DNA from: Bacillota bacterium
GTDB taxonomy: Bacteria; Bacillota; Desulfotomaculia; Desulfotomaculales; Desulforudaceae
NCBI GenBank assembly: GCA_040757205.1
Contig: JBFLXL010000007.1
Coordinates: 1 to 44,142, forward strand
DNA: 44,142 bases
Direction: 5' to 3'
Notes under the pieces: generated by a model
Database searches by the model: none
Told to the model about the DNA's origin: nothing
What the model saw: only the letters and a program-made list of their open reading frames with translations
Program-made: the position numbers and the translations under genes
Shown: in pieces, positions 8,967-18,022 of the stretch
Position numbering within the stretch: position 1 is the first letter of the stretch
Layout of the letters: the number at the start of each line of letters is the position of its first letter

Positions 8967-10282
8967 TTTGACTCCCGCCTCCTGAACAAAATTCGCACCG
9001 GCACGCCTTGGAAACCCATGGCCCGCCGGACTTCGTTCTCCAGGTACCGCCGGTAGCCCGGGGAAACCAGCCCGGGGTCGTTTACAAACAAGAGAAAGGC
9101 GGGCGGCCCGGCCGCCACCTGGGTACAGTACATCAGCTTCAGCCGTTTCCCTTTCCGGGCCGGCGGCGGAGAAATCATAAAGGCGTCGTGCAGGATCCGG
9201 TTCAGCACGCTCGTGGGGACCTGACGCCGGTACTCGCCCATGACGGTTTCGACCGAACCGAGGATTTTCGGGATCCCCAGGCCGGACACCGCCGAAACGC
9301 ACAGTACCGGGGCATAACCGATAAAGGTCAGCTCCCGGCGCACTTCTTCCTGATAGCGGTGGGCCGAGACTCCGGTCCCCTCCGCCAGGTCCCACTTGTT
9401 CACCACGATAATGGTGCCTTTGCCGGCTTCCTCGGCCAGCCCCGCGATCCGCTGGTCCTGGTTCGTCACCCCGTCGGCGAAGTCCAGCACCACCAGCGCA
9501 AGGTCGGCGCGCTCCAGGGCCTTTTTGGCCCGGAGCACGCTGTAGTGCTCGATCGACTCCCGGATTTTCGCCTTGCGGCGCATGCCCGCGGTGTCAATGA
9601 ACACGTATTCCCGGCCGTCCCGGCGAAACAACGTGTCCACCGCGTCTCTGGTGGTGCCGGGGATATCACTGACGATTACGCGGTCCTCACCCAGGATGGC
9701 GTTCACCAGTGAAGACTTGCCGACATTCGGCCGGCCCACCACCGCGATCCGCACCGGCAAAGGCCCCCCGGGTTCATCGGCTCTGGGCGGCATTTCGGCC
9801 ACCACCAGGTCCAGAAGGTCCCCGATATTAAGCCCCTGGGCGGCGGACACCGGTACCGGCTCGCCGAGCCCCAGCCGGAAAAAGTCGCCCAGCGGCAAGG
9901 GCCGGTTGAAGTCATCGACCTTGTTGACCACGACCAGGACCGGCTTGCCGGAACGCCGGAGCAGCGCGGCCACCTGGACGTCCTCTTCCAGTAAACCGGC
10001 GTTGCCGTCCAAAACGTAGAGAATCAATTGGGCTTGGGCAATCGCCCGCCGGGCTTGGCCGGCAACCTGGCCGGCCATATCCTCGCCCGCCCCGCTTTCG
10101 ATCCCGCCCGTATCCACCAGGACAAACCGCCTTCCGGCCCAGTCGACCTCCTGGTACAGCCGGTCCCGGGTGACGCCCGGTTCGGCATCGACCACGGCGG
10201 CCTGCCGGCCCAGTATCCGGTTGAAAAGTGTGGACTTGCCCACGTTGGGACGGCCCACGATGGCCACCACCGGCTTGGTCAC
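8963..10282 (-). CDS. der: Ribosome biogenesis GTPase Der (EngA)
   Basis: Der is an essential GTPase for 50S subunit assembly. The 439-residue protein has two tandem G domains and a C-terminal KH-like domain. Domain 1 shows GRPNVGKST (residues 10-18), DTGGIES (57-63) and NKVDD (120-124). Domain 2 shows GRPNVGKSS (183-191), DTAGMRR (230-236) and NKWDL. All G motifs are intact. It is followed by plsY with a 4-nt overlap; der-plsY-gpsA clusters are common in Clostridia. The ATG at 10282 fits the family N-terminus exactly. Confidence 0.97.
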   Translation of the reverse strand: MTKPVVAIVGRPNVGKSTLFNRILGRQAAVVDAEPGVTRDRLYQEVDWAGRRFVLVDTGGIESGAGEDMAGQVAGQARRAIAQAQLILYVLDGNAGLLEEDVQVAALLRRSGKPVLVVVNKVDDFNRPLPLGDFFRLGLGEPVPVSAAQGLNIGDLLDLVVAEMPPRADEPGGPLPVRIAVVGRPNVGKSSLVNAILGEDRVIVSDIPGTTRDAVDTLFRRDGREYVFIDTAGMRRKAKIRESIEHYSVLRAKKALERADLALVVLDFADGVTNQDQRIAGLAEEAGKGTIIVVNKWDLAEGTGVSAHRYQEEVRRELTFIGYAPVLCVSAVSGLGIPKILGSVETVMGEYRRQVPTSVLNRILHDAFMISPPPARKGKRLKLMYCTQVAAGPPAFLLFVNDPGLVSPGYRRYLENEVRRAMGFQGVPVRILFRRRESK

Positions 10283-10312
10283 TATCCGGTTCCCCCTTGA
10301 CTGGTTGTGCGG

Positions 10313-10371
10313 TTCCAGGACCAGAATCCAGGATTCAGAATTCAGAATGAAGAACCAGGATCAAAACTATG
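10313..10371. repeat. Low-complexity intergenic repeat between der and the DUF512 gene
   Basis: The 136-nt gap 10283-10418 contains a stretch made of overlapping short units such as CCAGAATCCAGGATTCAGAA, in which CAGGA, CAGAAT and TTCAGAA recur. No reading frame or terminator is apparent. It may be a decayed simple repeat. Confidence 0.5.
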
Positions 10372-10418
10372 GCCGGACTTGCTGGTACTTGATTGACGGC
10401 CTCATCTGTTGTGAAGCA

Positions 10419-11717
10419 TCAAGAGTCAAGAATCAGCCTTACCAGTGTGCGCGGTCCGGCGGCGCCCTCGACGCGGGTTCCGAGACGCCGGCCCAATTCG
10501 GCTTTTGTCATGTCGTCCAGAAATTCCCGGCCGTCCTTGAGTGCGGTTCCCGGTACCACCACCAGGTCGGCCAAAGCACCGCCCGCCAACTGTTCCGCGA
10601 TGTCACCGCCCGAAAGCAGGCCGCTGACCGTGACCGTTCGGCCGAGGAACTGGTTGTCGATTGCGGCCACACACACCTCCAGCCCCTCCACCCGGTTCAG
10701 CCGCTCCACCATCGGCGCGAAGAGGGACGCAGCCAACCGCCCGCTGACTATGGTCACCCGGCGGGGAGACATCCGGTTGGGCAGTTCGGGTTCAACCAGC
10801 GCCCACTCGTCCAGGAAGAGCCGTACCAGTCCGACTCCGTTCTCCAGTTGCGGGAAACCGTCGTAGGCCGCGGCGGGGGGGACGTCGCACCCCGCGAGCA
10901 GGAAGAACTCGTCGGCCGCATACACAAAGGAATTGCCGTACCGCTCGCGATAACGCTCCTGCCAGGCGCTAACCGCCGTGAGCAACGACCGCGCTCCGGA
11001 CACCGTGAAACCGGTGAGCGGGTAGAGCCCTTTACGATACCGGGTCCGGCCCACCGGAACCACGCCCACCGAGCGGACCGACGGCCAAAGGGCCGCCAAG
11101 TCTTTCACCGTGCGCCCCAGTTCATCCCCGTCATTGAGGCCCGGGCAAAGCACCACCTGAGTGTGGACCTCGATGCCGGCCGCCTTCAAAAACCGCAGTT
11201 GGCGCCCGATTTCCCCGGCACGGCGGTGACCCATCAAGCGGCGGCGCAGGGCCGGGTTCGTGGAGTGGACCGAAACGTAAAGCGGGCTCAAGCGCTGGCC
11301 GGCGATCCGCTCTAGGTCCCTCTCGTCCGCGTTGGTCAGGGTGATGAAGTTGCCTTCGAGAAAAGAGAGCCGGTAGTCGTCGTCCTTGATGTACAGGGAG
11401 GACCGGAGTCCGGGCCGCATTTGGTCCACAAAGCAAAACAGACACCGATTCCGGCAGCGGTGCATTTTCGGAATGGGCGCGGCGAAACTCAAGCCCAGGT
11501 CCTCGTCGTATTCCTTCTCGATCTCCAGGAGCCATCGCTCCCCGCCCTGCTTGGCCACCAGTACGCGAAGCCGCTCGTCGGTTGAATAGAACCGGTAATC
11601 GATCAAATCCTCCAGGGCGGCGCCGTTGACGGAAATGACCCGGTCACCGGGGGACAACTCCAGCTCCGCGGCGATGCTGCCCGGCCGTACGGCCTGTACA
11701 ACCAAGCCCTCGGACAA
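10419..11717 (-). CDS. DUF512 family protein: PDZ domain plus radical-SAM-like Fe-S oxidoreductase
   Basis: The roughly 432-residue protein starts with a PDZ-like domain (VRPGSIAAELELSPGDRVIS). A Cys motif CRNRCLFC with the CxxxCxxC spacing of radical SAM enzymes follows, then a radical-SAM-type barrel and the DUF512 C-terminal domain. The family is widespread in Clostridia and cyanobacteria and usually sits next to der, as here; its reaction is not known to me. I chose TTG 11717 because AAGGAGGGG precedes it by about 8 nt and it gives the family-like N-terminus SEGLVVQAVRPGS. ATG 11744 and ATG 11771 are further upstream without a good ribosome binding site. Confidence 0.88.
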   Translation of the reverse strand: MSEGLVVQAVRPGSIAAELELSPGDRVISVNGAALEDLIDYRFYSTDERLRVLVAKQGGERWLLEIEKEYDEDLGLSFAAPIPKMHRCRNRCLFCFVDQMRPGLRSSLYIKDDDYRLSFLEGNFITLTNADERDLERIAGQRLSPLYVSVHSTNPALRRRLMGHRRAGEIGRQLRFLKAAGIEVHTQVVLCPGLNDGDELGRTVKDLAALWPSVRSVGVVPVGRTRYRKGLYPLTGFTVSGARSLLTAVSAWQERYRERYGNSFVYAADEFFLLAGCDVPPAAAYDGFPQLENGVGLVRLFLDEWALVEPELPNRMSPRRVTIVSGRLAASLFAPMVERLNRVEGLEVCVAAIDNQFLGRTVTVSGLLSGGDIAEQLAGGALADLVVVPGTALKDGREFLDDMTKAELGRRLGTRVEGAAGPRTLVRLILDS

Positions 11718-11767
11718 TACTGGCCCCTCCTTTGCTACCAGCATTATCCCGCAGTTCCTTTCATCCG

Positions 11768-12166
11768 TCAACGCTGACCGGCCGGGAGGGGGGAAGAGCG
11801 CCCCTTTTCCAACCGTTCCAGCAACCGGCGGCCGAGCCCGTAAAACCCGATCCGGTAACAGAAGGCCGCCAACCGCAGCCTGGACCCCGGCGGCACGGTG
11901 ATCCGCCGCACGGCGTACTGTTCCGGCCCGATGTCAAACATGCCGCAAAAAGTGCCGATCAGCCTGGGAAGCAGTGTTCGGTCTGTCCGCGCCCAGACGG
12001 CGTACACCTCCCGCTCCTGCGCGTCCTTCCCGGCGTACATGAACCGGTGGTGGTGATCCAGAAAGGACAACGAGTCGGAGCGGGTCTTCCCGCCACCGGG
12101 GGCGGCCGTTTGTTCCAGCGCGAACAGGCCCGCCAACGGCGTATGATGCACGTAGAAGATCTTCAG
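11768..12166 (-). CDS. DUF3189 family protein, second copy
   Basis: This product of about 132 residues is a diverged paralogue of its upstream neighbour: both start with a KxxYxxH-type strand, carry a central REVYAVWARTD / NRVYVMGRRRH strand, and end in a similar helical GFYGLGRRLLERL / GLKAVGRFLVTRG segment. Function is unknown. There is no ATG, GTG or TTG at the family N-terminus. The frame runs back to a CTG at 12166, 3 nt after the upstream stop and 9 nt after GAGGTG, giving an N-terminus starting MKIFYVHH that parallels its neighbour. The alternative is GTG 12151, which would lose the first beta strand. Confidence 0.65.
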   Translation of the reverse strand: MKIFYVHHTPLAGLFALEQTAAPGGGKTRSDSLSFLDHHHRFMYAGKDAQEREVYAVWARTDRTLLPRLIGTFCGMFDIGPEQYAVRRITVPPGSRLRLAAFCYRIGFYGLGRRLLERLEKGRSSPLPAGQR

Positions 12167-12169
12167 TTT

Positions 12170-12622
12170 TCAAGGCACCTCGTTTCTGGCTTCGTTCACC
12201 AGCGCAACCACTTTCCGGTAGGCCGCGCGTGACCCCCGGGTGACCAGAAACCGCCCGACGGCCTTCAGCCCGACGGCCCGGGACAAAAATCCGCCCAACT
12301 GCATGCTCCAATTCAGGGCCGGGGTGGAATCGACCACTTTAAGTCCGGTCTGGATGGCAAACGCCGAGTGCAGTCCGGCCAGGATCATTTCGGTTTCCGC
12401 CCCGTGCCTGCGGCGTCCCATGACGTAAACCCGGTTTCCGGCCGGATCCACGCCGTAGCAGTGGATCCGGCCGTAGTCATTGCCGTCCTGCTTGTCGAAA
12501 AGAGGCAGAGACAAAAGCCGGTCGGGAGCGGGAGCCTCACCGGACGCCAGCATCCCCGTATGCACGGCCGCGGCCAGAACCGAGGAGTGGGTGCCCCCAA
12601 AACAGTGGTAAAGAAACTTCAA
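12170..12622 (-). CDS. DUF3189 family protein, first copy
   Basis: A 150-residue protein that begins KFLYHCFGGTHSSVLAAAVH, the typical start of DUF3189 proteins, which have a P-loop-like N-terminal strand-turn (YHCFGGTHSS) and are found mostly in spore-forming Clostridia. No function is established. The start is TTG 12622, with AAAGGAG 8 nt upstream. It lies 18 nt after spoIIP and immediately before a second, shorter paralogue, so the three are probably co-transcribed. Confidence 0.8.
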   Translation of the reverse strand: MKFLYHCFGGTHSSVLAAAVHTGMLASGEAPAPDRLLSLPLFDKQDGNDYGRIHCYGVDPAGNRVYVMGRRRHGAETEMILAGLHSAFAIQTGLKVVDSTPALNWSMQLGGFLSRAVGLKAVGRFLVTRGSRAAYRKVVALVNEARNEVP

Positions 12623-12640
12623 CTACCCGGCTCCTTTACG

Positions 12641-13834
12641 CTAATGATCCGGCTTGTTTTCGTCGTCAGTCCTTTCCTTCAGCTTCAGCGGCCGGCCCAA
12701 CCGCCCGAAATCAAATTCCCGGCTCAAGAATTGGTGCAACTTCTCTTTGGCCTGCGCCCAGCCTCCGGCCGCGATCACCAGGTACGCACCCACCGCCAGG
12801 ATGACCGCTAGCGCAATGCCGAAAGCCACCCGCCAACCGGCACCGCCGCCGGCTTGATCGGGGCCGACCGGGCCCACGCCGAGGACGGCCGGAACCGCCT
12901 CGGCTAAAAGCGACACCCCGCCTTTGGCCTCCGACTTGCTGTTCGTGTGGGTGCCGGCCTCGATCAGGATGGCGGTGGAAATCAGGTCCTGGTTATAATT
13001 GCCCCGCGCCATGAAGATCTCCTTGACCACGTTGGGGTTTGCTTCGTTGGCGCGGGCCATCAGGCGGCGGGCGAAGTCGATGTTGGCGTCCCGTTTCGGG
13101 TTTTGCCGCCCCACCACCAGCCGGATCTGGCTGACCGTCTCTCCCTGGATCTGCTCGCGGAAAAACTCCGGGTCCGGGATTCCGTCTCGGTGCACGTCGA
13201 TCAGGGCGGCCGGACCGCGCCCCAGCAACTGTACCGCCGTCTTCCGGGAGCGTTCATAGGCTTGGGCGTCGTGGGGGTTGTGGTTGGTGGTGTCGTGGAA
13301 CACGGATAATCCCTGTTCCCGCAGGCTTTGCGCGAATATCCGGCCGACTTCGATGATGTCCCCGCGGTTCTCGAAAGCCGTGCCCGAATCGGGCACGTAG
13401 GATTCCATGGTGTGCGAATGGTAGACGGCCACGTCCAGCCCGCCCCGGCGGGCGTCTTGGGGTGTTTGCGCCGGCAAGGCCAATTCGTGGCCGTAACGCC
13501 TGAAGTAGTCCGACCAGGCCAGAAGGTCACGGTCCAGACCCAACAGGCGCGCCTCGGCAATGCCGTTGTCCACCCGGACCACCCGGTAGTGTTCCGCCCG
13601 GGCGGTGATCACCTCGTCACCGGAGAACACTTGCCGGCTGGTCTTGGTGATTATCTTGCCTTGCTCATCCACCACCGTTGTGTACCGACCCGCTTCATGG
13701 TCGCAAAAATCCAGGCTGATTGTCTCCGCCCTGGTCAAAGCAGTCAGCCCTCTTTCCGATTCCAGATAGCCAATGACCGCCAGAATGACCACGAAGCACG
13801 CCAGGACGAGTCTTACAACGAGTTTACGTCCCAT
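12641..13834 (-). CDS. spoIIP: Stage II sporulation protein P (peptidoglycan amidase)
   Basis: SpoIIP cleaves peptidoglycan with SpoIID and SpoIIM during engulfment of the forespore. The product is about 397 residues. An N-terminal membrane anchor (LVLACFVVILAVIGYL) is followed by the amidase domain with AVYHSHTMESY, in which the His and Glu are zinc-site residues, and later SQIRLVVGRQNP and ILIEAGTHTNSKSEA, also typical of SpoIIP. A C-terminal membrane segment (VAFGIALAVILAVGAYLVI) is unusual in position but seen in clostridial forms. I chose ATG 13834, 9 nt after AGGAGGG; ATG 13852 lies inside that site. It overlaps the end of the DUF1614 gene by 11 nt. Confidence 0.9.
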   Translation of the reverse strand: MGRKLVVRLVLACFVVILAVIGYLESERGLTALTRAETISLDFCDHEAGRYTTVVDEQGKIITKTSRQVFSGDEVITARAEHYRVVRVDNGIAEARLLGLDRDLLAWSDYFRRYGHELALPAQTPQDARRGGLDVAVYHSHTMESYVPDSGTAFENRGDIIEVGRIFAQSLREQGLSVFHDTTNHNPHDAQAYERSRKTAVQLLGRGPAALIDVHRDGIPDPEFFREQIQGETVSQIRLVVGRQNPKRDANIDFARRLMARANEANPNVVKEIFMARGNYNQDLISTAILIEAGTHTNSKSEAKGGVSLLAEAVPAVLGVGPVGPDQAGGGAGWRVAFGIALAVILAVGAYLVIAAGGWAQAKEKLHQFLSREFDFGRLGRPLKLKERTDDENKPDH

Positions 13835-14540
13835 CTTTCCGGCCCTCCTCATCTTCCCCGGGTGTTCTCAGGTTCACGAGCAAAGCAGGGTCCCGACCCT
13901 CGGTCCGGGGGCCGCCCTGGAGGCGCTCCCTGAGTTCACCGACGATTTCGGCCAGCAGCACGGCCAGTACACCAGCCACTACTACTACGTCGAAAACCCC
14001 GGCCCCGCCGAAATGGACCAAGCCGGTCAGGCCGCGGGCCGCCAGAAGCGCCCCGTGGAACACGTCGGCCAGCAGCACGCCCAGAGTGGCCGCGACCCAG
14101 GCCCCGCGTCGGGACCGTCCCACGGCGTAAGCGATGACGGCGGCGACCACCGGGTAGACGTAGATGATGTCCACAAAGGCGAAACGGCCTGCCGGTTCGG
14201 GAAGCCCCGTAAACAAGAAGGAACCGATCCCGAACACCACCACCGCGGTGATCAGCGCGGCGCCCAGGGCCCTGGCCACCTCAACCCCGGTGCCCGCCCG
14301 GCTGAGGAGATAAACGGCCAGGCCGACCGGAACCAGCGCCCCACCTATGTTGATGGCGAAGGCGATGTTTCCGATGGTGAAGGGGATGTCGATCAGGCTG
14401 CCCACGATCAAGGCGCCGAGGATCAACAAGGCCGCCCTGTCGGTCAGCCGGAGGCGGTCCAATACCCGCTGCGCCGCCCCCAGGTAAATCAGGACCGAGA
14501 CCACGATCAGGATGATAATACCCACCGGCAAGTTCTGCAT
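13824..14540 (-). CDS. DUF1614 membrane protein
   Basis: A 238-residue protein with about seven hydrophobic segments, first at residues 7-20 and last near 190-205, and a charged cytoplasmic tail rich in Arg, Glu and Gly. Features such as GSLIDIPFTIG and LLADVFHGALL fit the DUF1614 family, multi-pass proteins of Clostridia and archaea without known function. ATG 14540 follows AGGAGCAGG by about 10 nt. It directly precedes and overlaps spoIIP, so a link with sporulation is possible but is only inferred from position. Confidence 0.75.
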   Translation of the reverse strand: MQNLPVGIIILIVVSVLIYLGAAQRVLDRLRLTDRAALLILGALIVGSLIDIPFTIGNIAFAINIGGALVPVGLAVYLLSRAGTGVEVARALGAALITAVVVFGIGSFLFTGLPEPAGRFAFVDIIYVYPVVAAVIAYAVGRSRRGAWVAATLGVLLADVFHGALLAARGLTGLVHFGGAGVFDVVVVAGVLAVLLAEIVGELRERLQGGPRTEGRDPALLVNLRTPGEDEEGRKDGT

Positions 14541-14620
14541 GGCACCTGCTCCTTCCGGAAGCCGATTGAATTAAAAGTATGCTCCCCCAGCCGGTCCAAA
14601 ATATGCAATCCGGGGAAGAC

Positions 14621-14653
14621 AGAAAAAGCCCCGGCGGTTCTGCCGCCAGGGCT
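14621..14653 (-). terminator. Rho-independent terminator after ispH-rpsA
   Basis: On the minus strand a stem AGCCCTGGCGG / CCGCCGGGGCT with a short loop occupies 14653-14627, followed by TTTTT at 14627-14623. It lies 23 nt after the ispH-rpsA stop codon, which separates that transcript from the DUF1614-spoIIP genes. Confidence 0.85.
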
Positions 14654-14675
14654 CCTGAGCTTTTTTGAGCACCGG

Positions 14676-16724
14676 TTAATTCTTCTGAAGCAGGTCTCCG
14701 AAAACGTCTCCGATGGTGACCTCGCCGCTCCCCTGGGTGTCCTGGTAGTCCTTGTCTTTTTCCACTTCCCGCAGTGAAAGCCGGATCCGCTTGTTTTCGT
14801 CGTCCACGCTTAAGACCTTGACGTTTATCTGCTGGCCCTCCGCAATCACGTCCTCCGGCTTGGCCACGTGCCAGTCGGCCAGGTGGGAAATATGTACCAA
14901 TCCCTCGACGCCCGGCTCCAATTCCACAAAGGCGCCGAACGGGACCAGGCGGACCACGCGGGCGCTGACCACGCTGCCGACGGGGTAATTCTCGGCGACC
15001 AGCTCCCACGGATTGGGCAAGACTTGTTTCAAGCTCAGCGACACTTTCTCATTGTCCCGGTCGATCCGCAGCACCTGCACCTCCACTTCGTCCCCCACCT
15101 TCAGCACTTCGGACGGATGGTTGATGCGGTGCCAGGAAATCTCGGAGATGTGCAGCAAACCGTCCAGGCCGCCGATGTCCACAAAGGCGCCGAACTGGGT
15201 GAGCCGCCGGACGACCCCCTTCACGACATCACCCTCCTGGATGGTCTCCAGCGTGTCTTTCCGTTTCCGGGAGTACTCTTCCTCCAGCAGGACCTTCCGG
15301 GATAGGATCACTTTCTTCCGGGCCTTGTTCAGCTCGATGACCCGGGCGGAAATTTCCCGGCCCACATACTGGCTCAAGTCCTCCACGTAGCCTCTCTCCA
15401 CCTGCGATGCCGGCAGAAATGAACGCACACCCAGGTCCACGAGCAGTCCGCCCTTGACCACTTCGCGGACAACGCCCCTGACGGTTTCCTCGCCTTGAAA
15501 GGCCTTGTCCAACGTATCCCACGCCTTGACCGCGTCGGCCCGGCCCTTGGAAAGGATGATCCGGCCCTCGTTGTCCTCGGCCTTGACCACCCACACATCT
15601 ATCTCGTCTCCCACCTGAACCACCTCGCCGGGGGAGCTGACATCATAGCACGACAACTCACGCAAAGGCACAACACCCTCCGACTTCGCCCCGACATCCA
15701 CCAAAACTTCGTCCTGACCGACCTGGACGATGACGCCCCTGACGATCTCCCCGCTCCTGAGGGACCGCACCGGTGTGGTCTTAAGTTCTTCCTCCGGACT
15801 TCTGGCCTCTTCCTGCTGGTTTTCCTGCCGGTTCGCGGCAGCCTGCTCCGTGTTTACTTGTTCCTCCGGACCGACAACCTCTTCCTTCTCCGACAATTCT
15901 TCCATTCGCCTCTTAACCTCCTCAATAATCCAATCGGGCGTTGACGCTCCCGCCGTCAGGCCGGCCGCCGTGCAGCCCTGGAACCATTCGGGCTGCAACC
16001 GGTCTCCGGTCTCGATGTGGTAGGTCGGAGTGCCGCCCGAGCGGCACAAATTGGTGAGCTTGCGGGTGTTGGCACTGTTGATGCCCCCGACAACCACCAT
16101 TACGTCCACCTGTCGGGCCAGCGTGAGGGCGGCGTTCTGGCGCTCCACCACCGCGTTGCAGATGGTGTCGCATACCAATACCTCCCCCATCCTGGAACGC
16201 AACTCCTCCACCACCGCCTCCAGGTTCGCGTGCGGCTGCGTGGTCTGGGCCACTACCCCGACCCGCGGATAGAAAGGCAGGGCACCGGCTTCCGCCCGGT
16301 CCTCCACCACCAGGGCCTGGCCGTTGGTCCAGCCTACAATCCCCCTTACCTCCGGGTGTTTCCGGTCACCGACCACGACCACCTGGTGTCCGGAGTCGTT
16401 CAAATCACAGGCCAGCCGTTGCGCACGCTTCACGAAGGGACAGGTCGCGTCCACCACCGTGAATCCTAACTCCTGAGCCTTCTCCAACAACTTGGGCTCC
16501 ACGCCGTGGGAACGGATGATCAGCGTTCCGCGCGGCACCGTTTCGATTTCTTCGACAACCTCGATTCCTTGTCCGGCGAGATGGGCCACCACCTGGGGGT
16601 TATGGATCAAAGGTCCCAAGCTGTAAATGGGAGGGGCTGTTTCGCGAACCGTTTTCAACGCCAGATCGATCGCCCGGTGTACCCCGAAACAAAAGCCCGC
16701 TTTGGTGGCCAACCTCACTTCCAC
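14676..16724 (-). CDS. ispH-rpsA: Bifunctional IspH (HMBPP reductase) / ribosomal protein S1 fusion
   Basis: Residues 1 to about 285 are IspH, the last enzyme of the MEP isoprenoid pathway, a [4Fe-4S] enzyme. Its cluster cysteines are at Cys12 (AGFCFGVHRA), Cys95 (DATCPFV) and Cys189 (DTICNAV). After an acidic Glu/Gln-rich linker of about 30 residues come four S1 RNA-binding domains, beginning near residues 325, 415, 500 and 585; the last two have the best-conserved FGAFVDIGG / FGAFVELEPG and GLLHISEIS / GLVHISHLA motifs. The 682-residue fusion is characteristic of Clostridia. GTG 16724 is the start, with GAGGTGA 9 nt upstream. It is preceded by cmk-plsC, which is the common order, and followed by a clear terminator. 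Confidence 0.96.
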   Translation of the reverse strand: MEVRLATKAGFCFGVHRAIDLALKTVRETAPPIYSLGPLIHNPQVVAHLAGQGIEVVEEIETVPRGTLIIRSHGVEPKLLEKAQELGFTVVDATCPFVKRAQRLACDLNDSGHQVVVVGDRKHPEVRGIVGWTNGQALVVEDRAEAGALPFYPRVGVVAQTTQPHANLEAVVEELRSRMGEVLVCDTICNAVVERQNAALTLARQVDVMVVVGGINSANTRKLTNLCRSGGTPTYHIETGDRLQPEWFQGCTAAGLTAGASTPDWIIEEVKRRMEELSEKEEVVGPEEQVNTEQAAANRQENQQEEARSPEEELKTTPVRSLRSGEIVRGVIVQVGQDEVLVDVGAKSEGVVPLRELSCYDVSSPGEVVQVGDEIDVWVVKAEDNEGRIILSKGRADAVKAWDTLDKAFQGEETVRGVVREVVKGGLLVDLGVRSFLPASQVERGYVEDLSQYVGREISARVIELNKARKKVILSRKVLLEEEYSRKRKDTLETIQEGDVVKGVVRRLTQFGAFVDIGGLDGLLHISEISWHRINHPSEVLKVGDEVEVQVLRIDRDNEKVSLSLKQVLPNPWELVAENYPVGSVVSARVVRLVPFGAFVELEPGVEGLVHISHLADWHVAKPEDVIAEGQQINVKVLSVDDENKRIRLSLREVEKDKDYQDTQGSGEVTIGDVFGDLLQKN

Positions 16725-16738
16725 GCTCTTATCTCACC

Positions 16739-17320
16739 TCACGCCTTGAGCAGGGTGCCGATCTCCCCCATAACCCGGTTGCTGATCTCCTCCAGAGCCT
16801 CTTTTGAGGGTTTCTTTCCGGCGTATTCCGGAAACGCGAGCGGTTTTCCGACCCGCACCCGGACTTTGCCCAAAACCCCTTTGGTTCCAATGAGGGCCAC
16901 CGGCAATATGGGGACCCCCCCCTTCAAAGCCACCAACGCCACCCCGTAGTGTGGCTTTTGCAGTTCACCGCTCTTGCTCCGGGTTCCCTCCGGAAACATA
17001 CCCACCACCCGTCCCGCCTTGAGGTGACCCAGCGCCGTGCGGATCGCCTCCCGGTCAAAAGTCTCCCGGTGTACCGGGAACGTTCCCCACGCCGTAATGA
17101 TGGTCTTCAGCACGGGAATGCGGAAAAGCTCGGCCTTGGCCATAAAGTAGATCCGCCGGCCGATCATACACCCGCACACCACCGGATCCCAGTAGCTGCT
17201 GTGGTTGGCGGCCACAATCAACCCGCCCGACGGGGGGATGTTTTCCGCCCCTTTTACCTCCCAACGCCGCAGCAACAGGAGCACGGTCCGGCACAGGTGC
17301 CAGCAGAACCAATAAAACAC
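16739..17320 (-). CDS. plsC: 1-acyl-sn-glycerol-3-phosphate acyltransferase PlsC
   Basis: PlsC acylates lysophosphatidic acid to phosphatidic acid at the membrane. The 193-residue product has the HX4D motif in NHSSYWDP (about residues 39-46), the FPEGTRSKSGEL motif (near residue 130), and a hydrophobic N-terminus for membrane contact. GTG 17320 starts directly after the cmk stop codon, so translation is probably coupled. It follows cmk and precedes ispH-rpsA, an order conserved in many Clostridia. Confidence 0.95.
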   Translation of the reverse strand: MFYWFCWHLCRTVLLLLRRWEVKGAENIPPSGGLIVAANHSSYWDPVVCGCMIGRRIYFMAKAELFRIPVLKTIITAWGTFPVHRETFDREAIRTALGHLKAGRVVGMFPEGTRSKSGELQKPHYGVALVALKGGVPILPVALIGTKGVLGKVRVRVGKPLAFPEYAGKKPSKEALEEISNRVMGEIGTLLKA

Positions 17321-18022
17321 TTATGTATTGCCCACCTTTGCCACGATCATCGCCACCACTTCGTCGACACTCAGGTCGGTGGTGTCGATGACGACGGCGT
17401 CGGGCGCCACGCAAAGCGGCGCCAAGGACCGGCTGCTGTCTATCCGGTCCCGTTCCTCAATCTCGCGCACCAATCGGTCCAGGTCAAGCCGGTAACCCTC
17501 TTGGTTCAGCTCCTTCAAACGCCGCCGCGCCCTTTCCAGCGGGCTGGCCGTTACAAAGAACTTATGGTCGGCGTCCGGCAGAACGACCGTGCCGATGTCC
17601 CGGCCCTCCATGACGATACCGCCTGCCACGGCAAGTTCACGCTGCAAAAGGGTCAGCACCTGCCGCACAGACGGTATACGGGCATAGTAAGAAACCTGGC
17701 GCGACACATCGGGCTCCCTGATGGCCCGGGTGACGTCTTCTCCGTTGAGATGAACCCGCAAGCCCTCCCCGGAACCCGCCTCGAACTTGAGATCGGCGCT
17801 CCGGACCAGTTCGGTCAACTTCTCTTCGCTGTCCGAGGGAGCTATCCCCGCGCGCATCCCGAGAAGGGTGATACCTCGGTACATAGCTCCGGTATCAACA
17901 TAGGTGAATCCCAAACTGTCCGCGACCCTTTTAGCTACCGTACTTTTACCCGCTCCTGCAGGGCCATCAATAGCAGTGACGCCCCTCCCGATCGCCCCGG
18001 CCCCCTTTTGCACACCCAACAT
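17321..18022 (-). CDS. cmk: Cytidylate kinase
   Basis: Cmk phosphorylates CMP and dCMP. The 233-residue product has the P-loop AIDGPAGAGKST (about residues 17-28), DTGAMYRGITL, and the conserved MEGRDIGTVVLPDADHKFFVTAS segment in the nucleotide-binding lid region. The ATG at 18022 has no ribosome binding site of its own. A GGGAGG at 18060-18055 is instead correctly spaced for a 7-codon TTG frame that ends in TAATG over the cmk start, so cmk may be translated by coupling. The N-terminus is about 10 residues longer than usual. Confidence 0.93.
   Translation of the reverse strand: MLGVQKGAGAIGRGVTAIDGPAGAGKSTVAKRVADSLGFTYVDTGAMYRGITLLGMRAGIAPSDSEEKLTELVRSADLKFEAGSGEGLRVHLNGEDVTRAIREPDVSRQVSYYARIPSVRQVLTLLQRELAVAGGIVMEGRDIGTVVLPDADHKFFVTASPLERARRRLKELNQEGYRLDLDRLVREIEERDRIDSSRSLAPLCVAPDAVVIDTTDLSVDEVVAMIVAKVGNT

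Noticed and set aside
8967-9395. N-terminal extension of plsY into der
   Set aside because: PlsY motifs begin directly after ATG 8966, which has a good ribosome binding site and an ATGA overlap with der. The upstream part is der in another frame.
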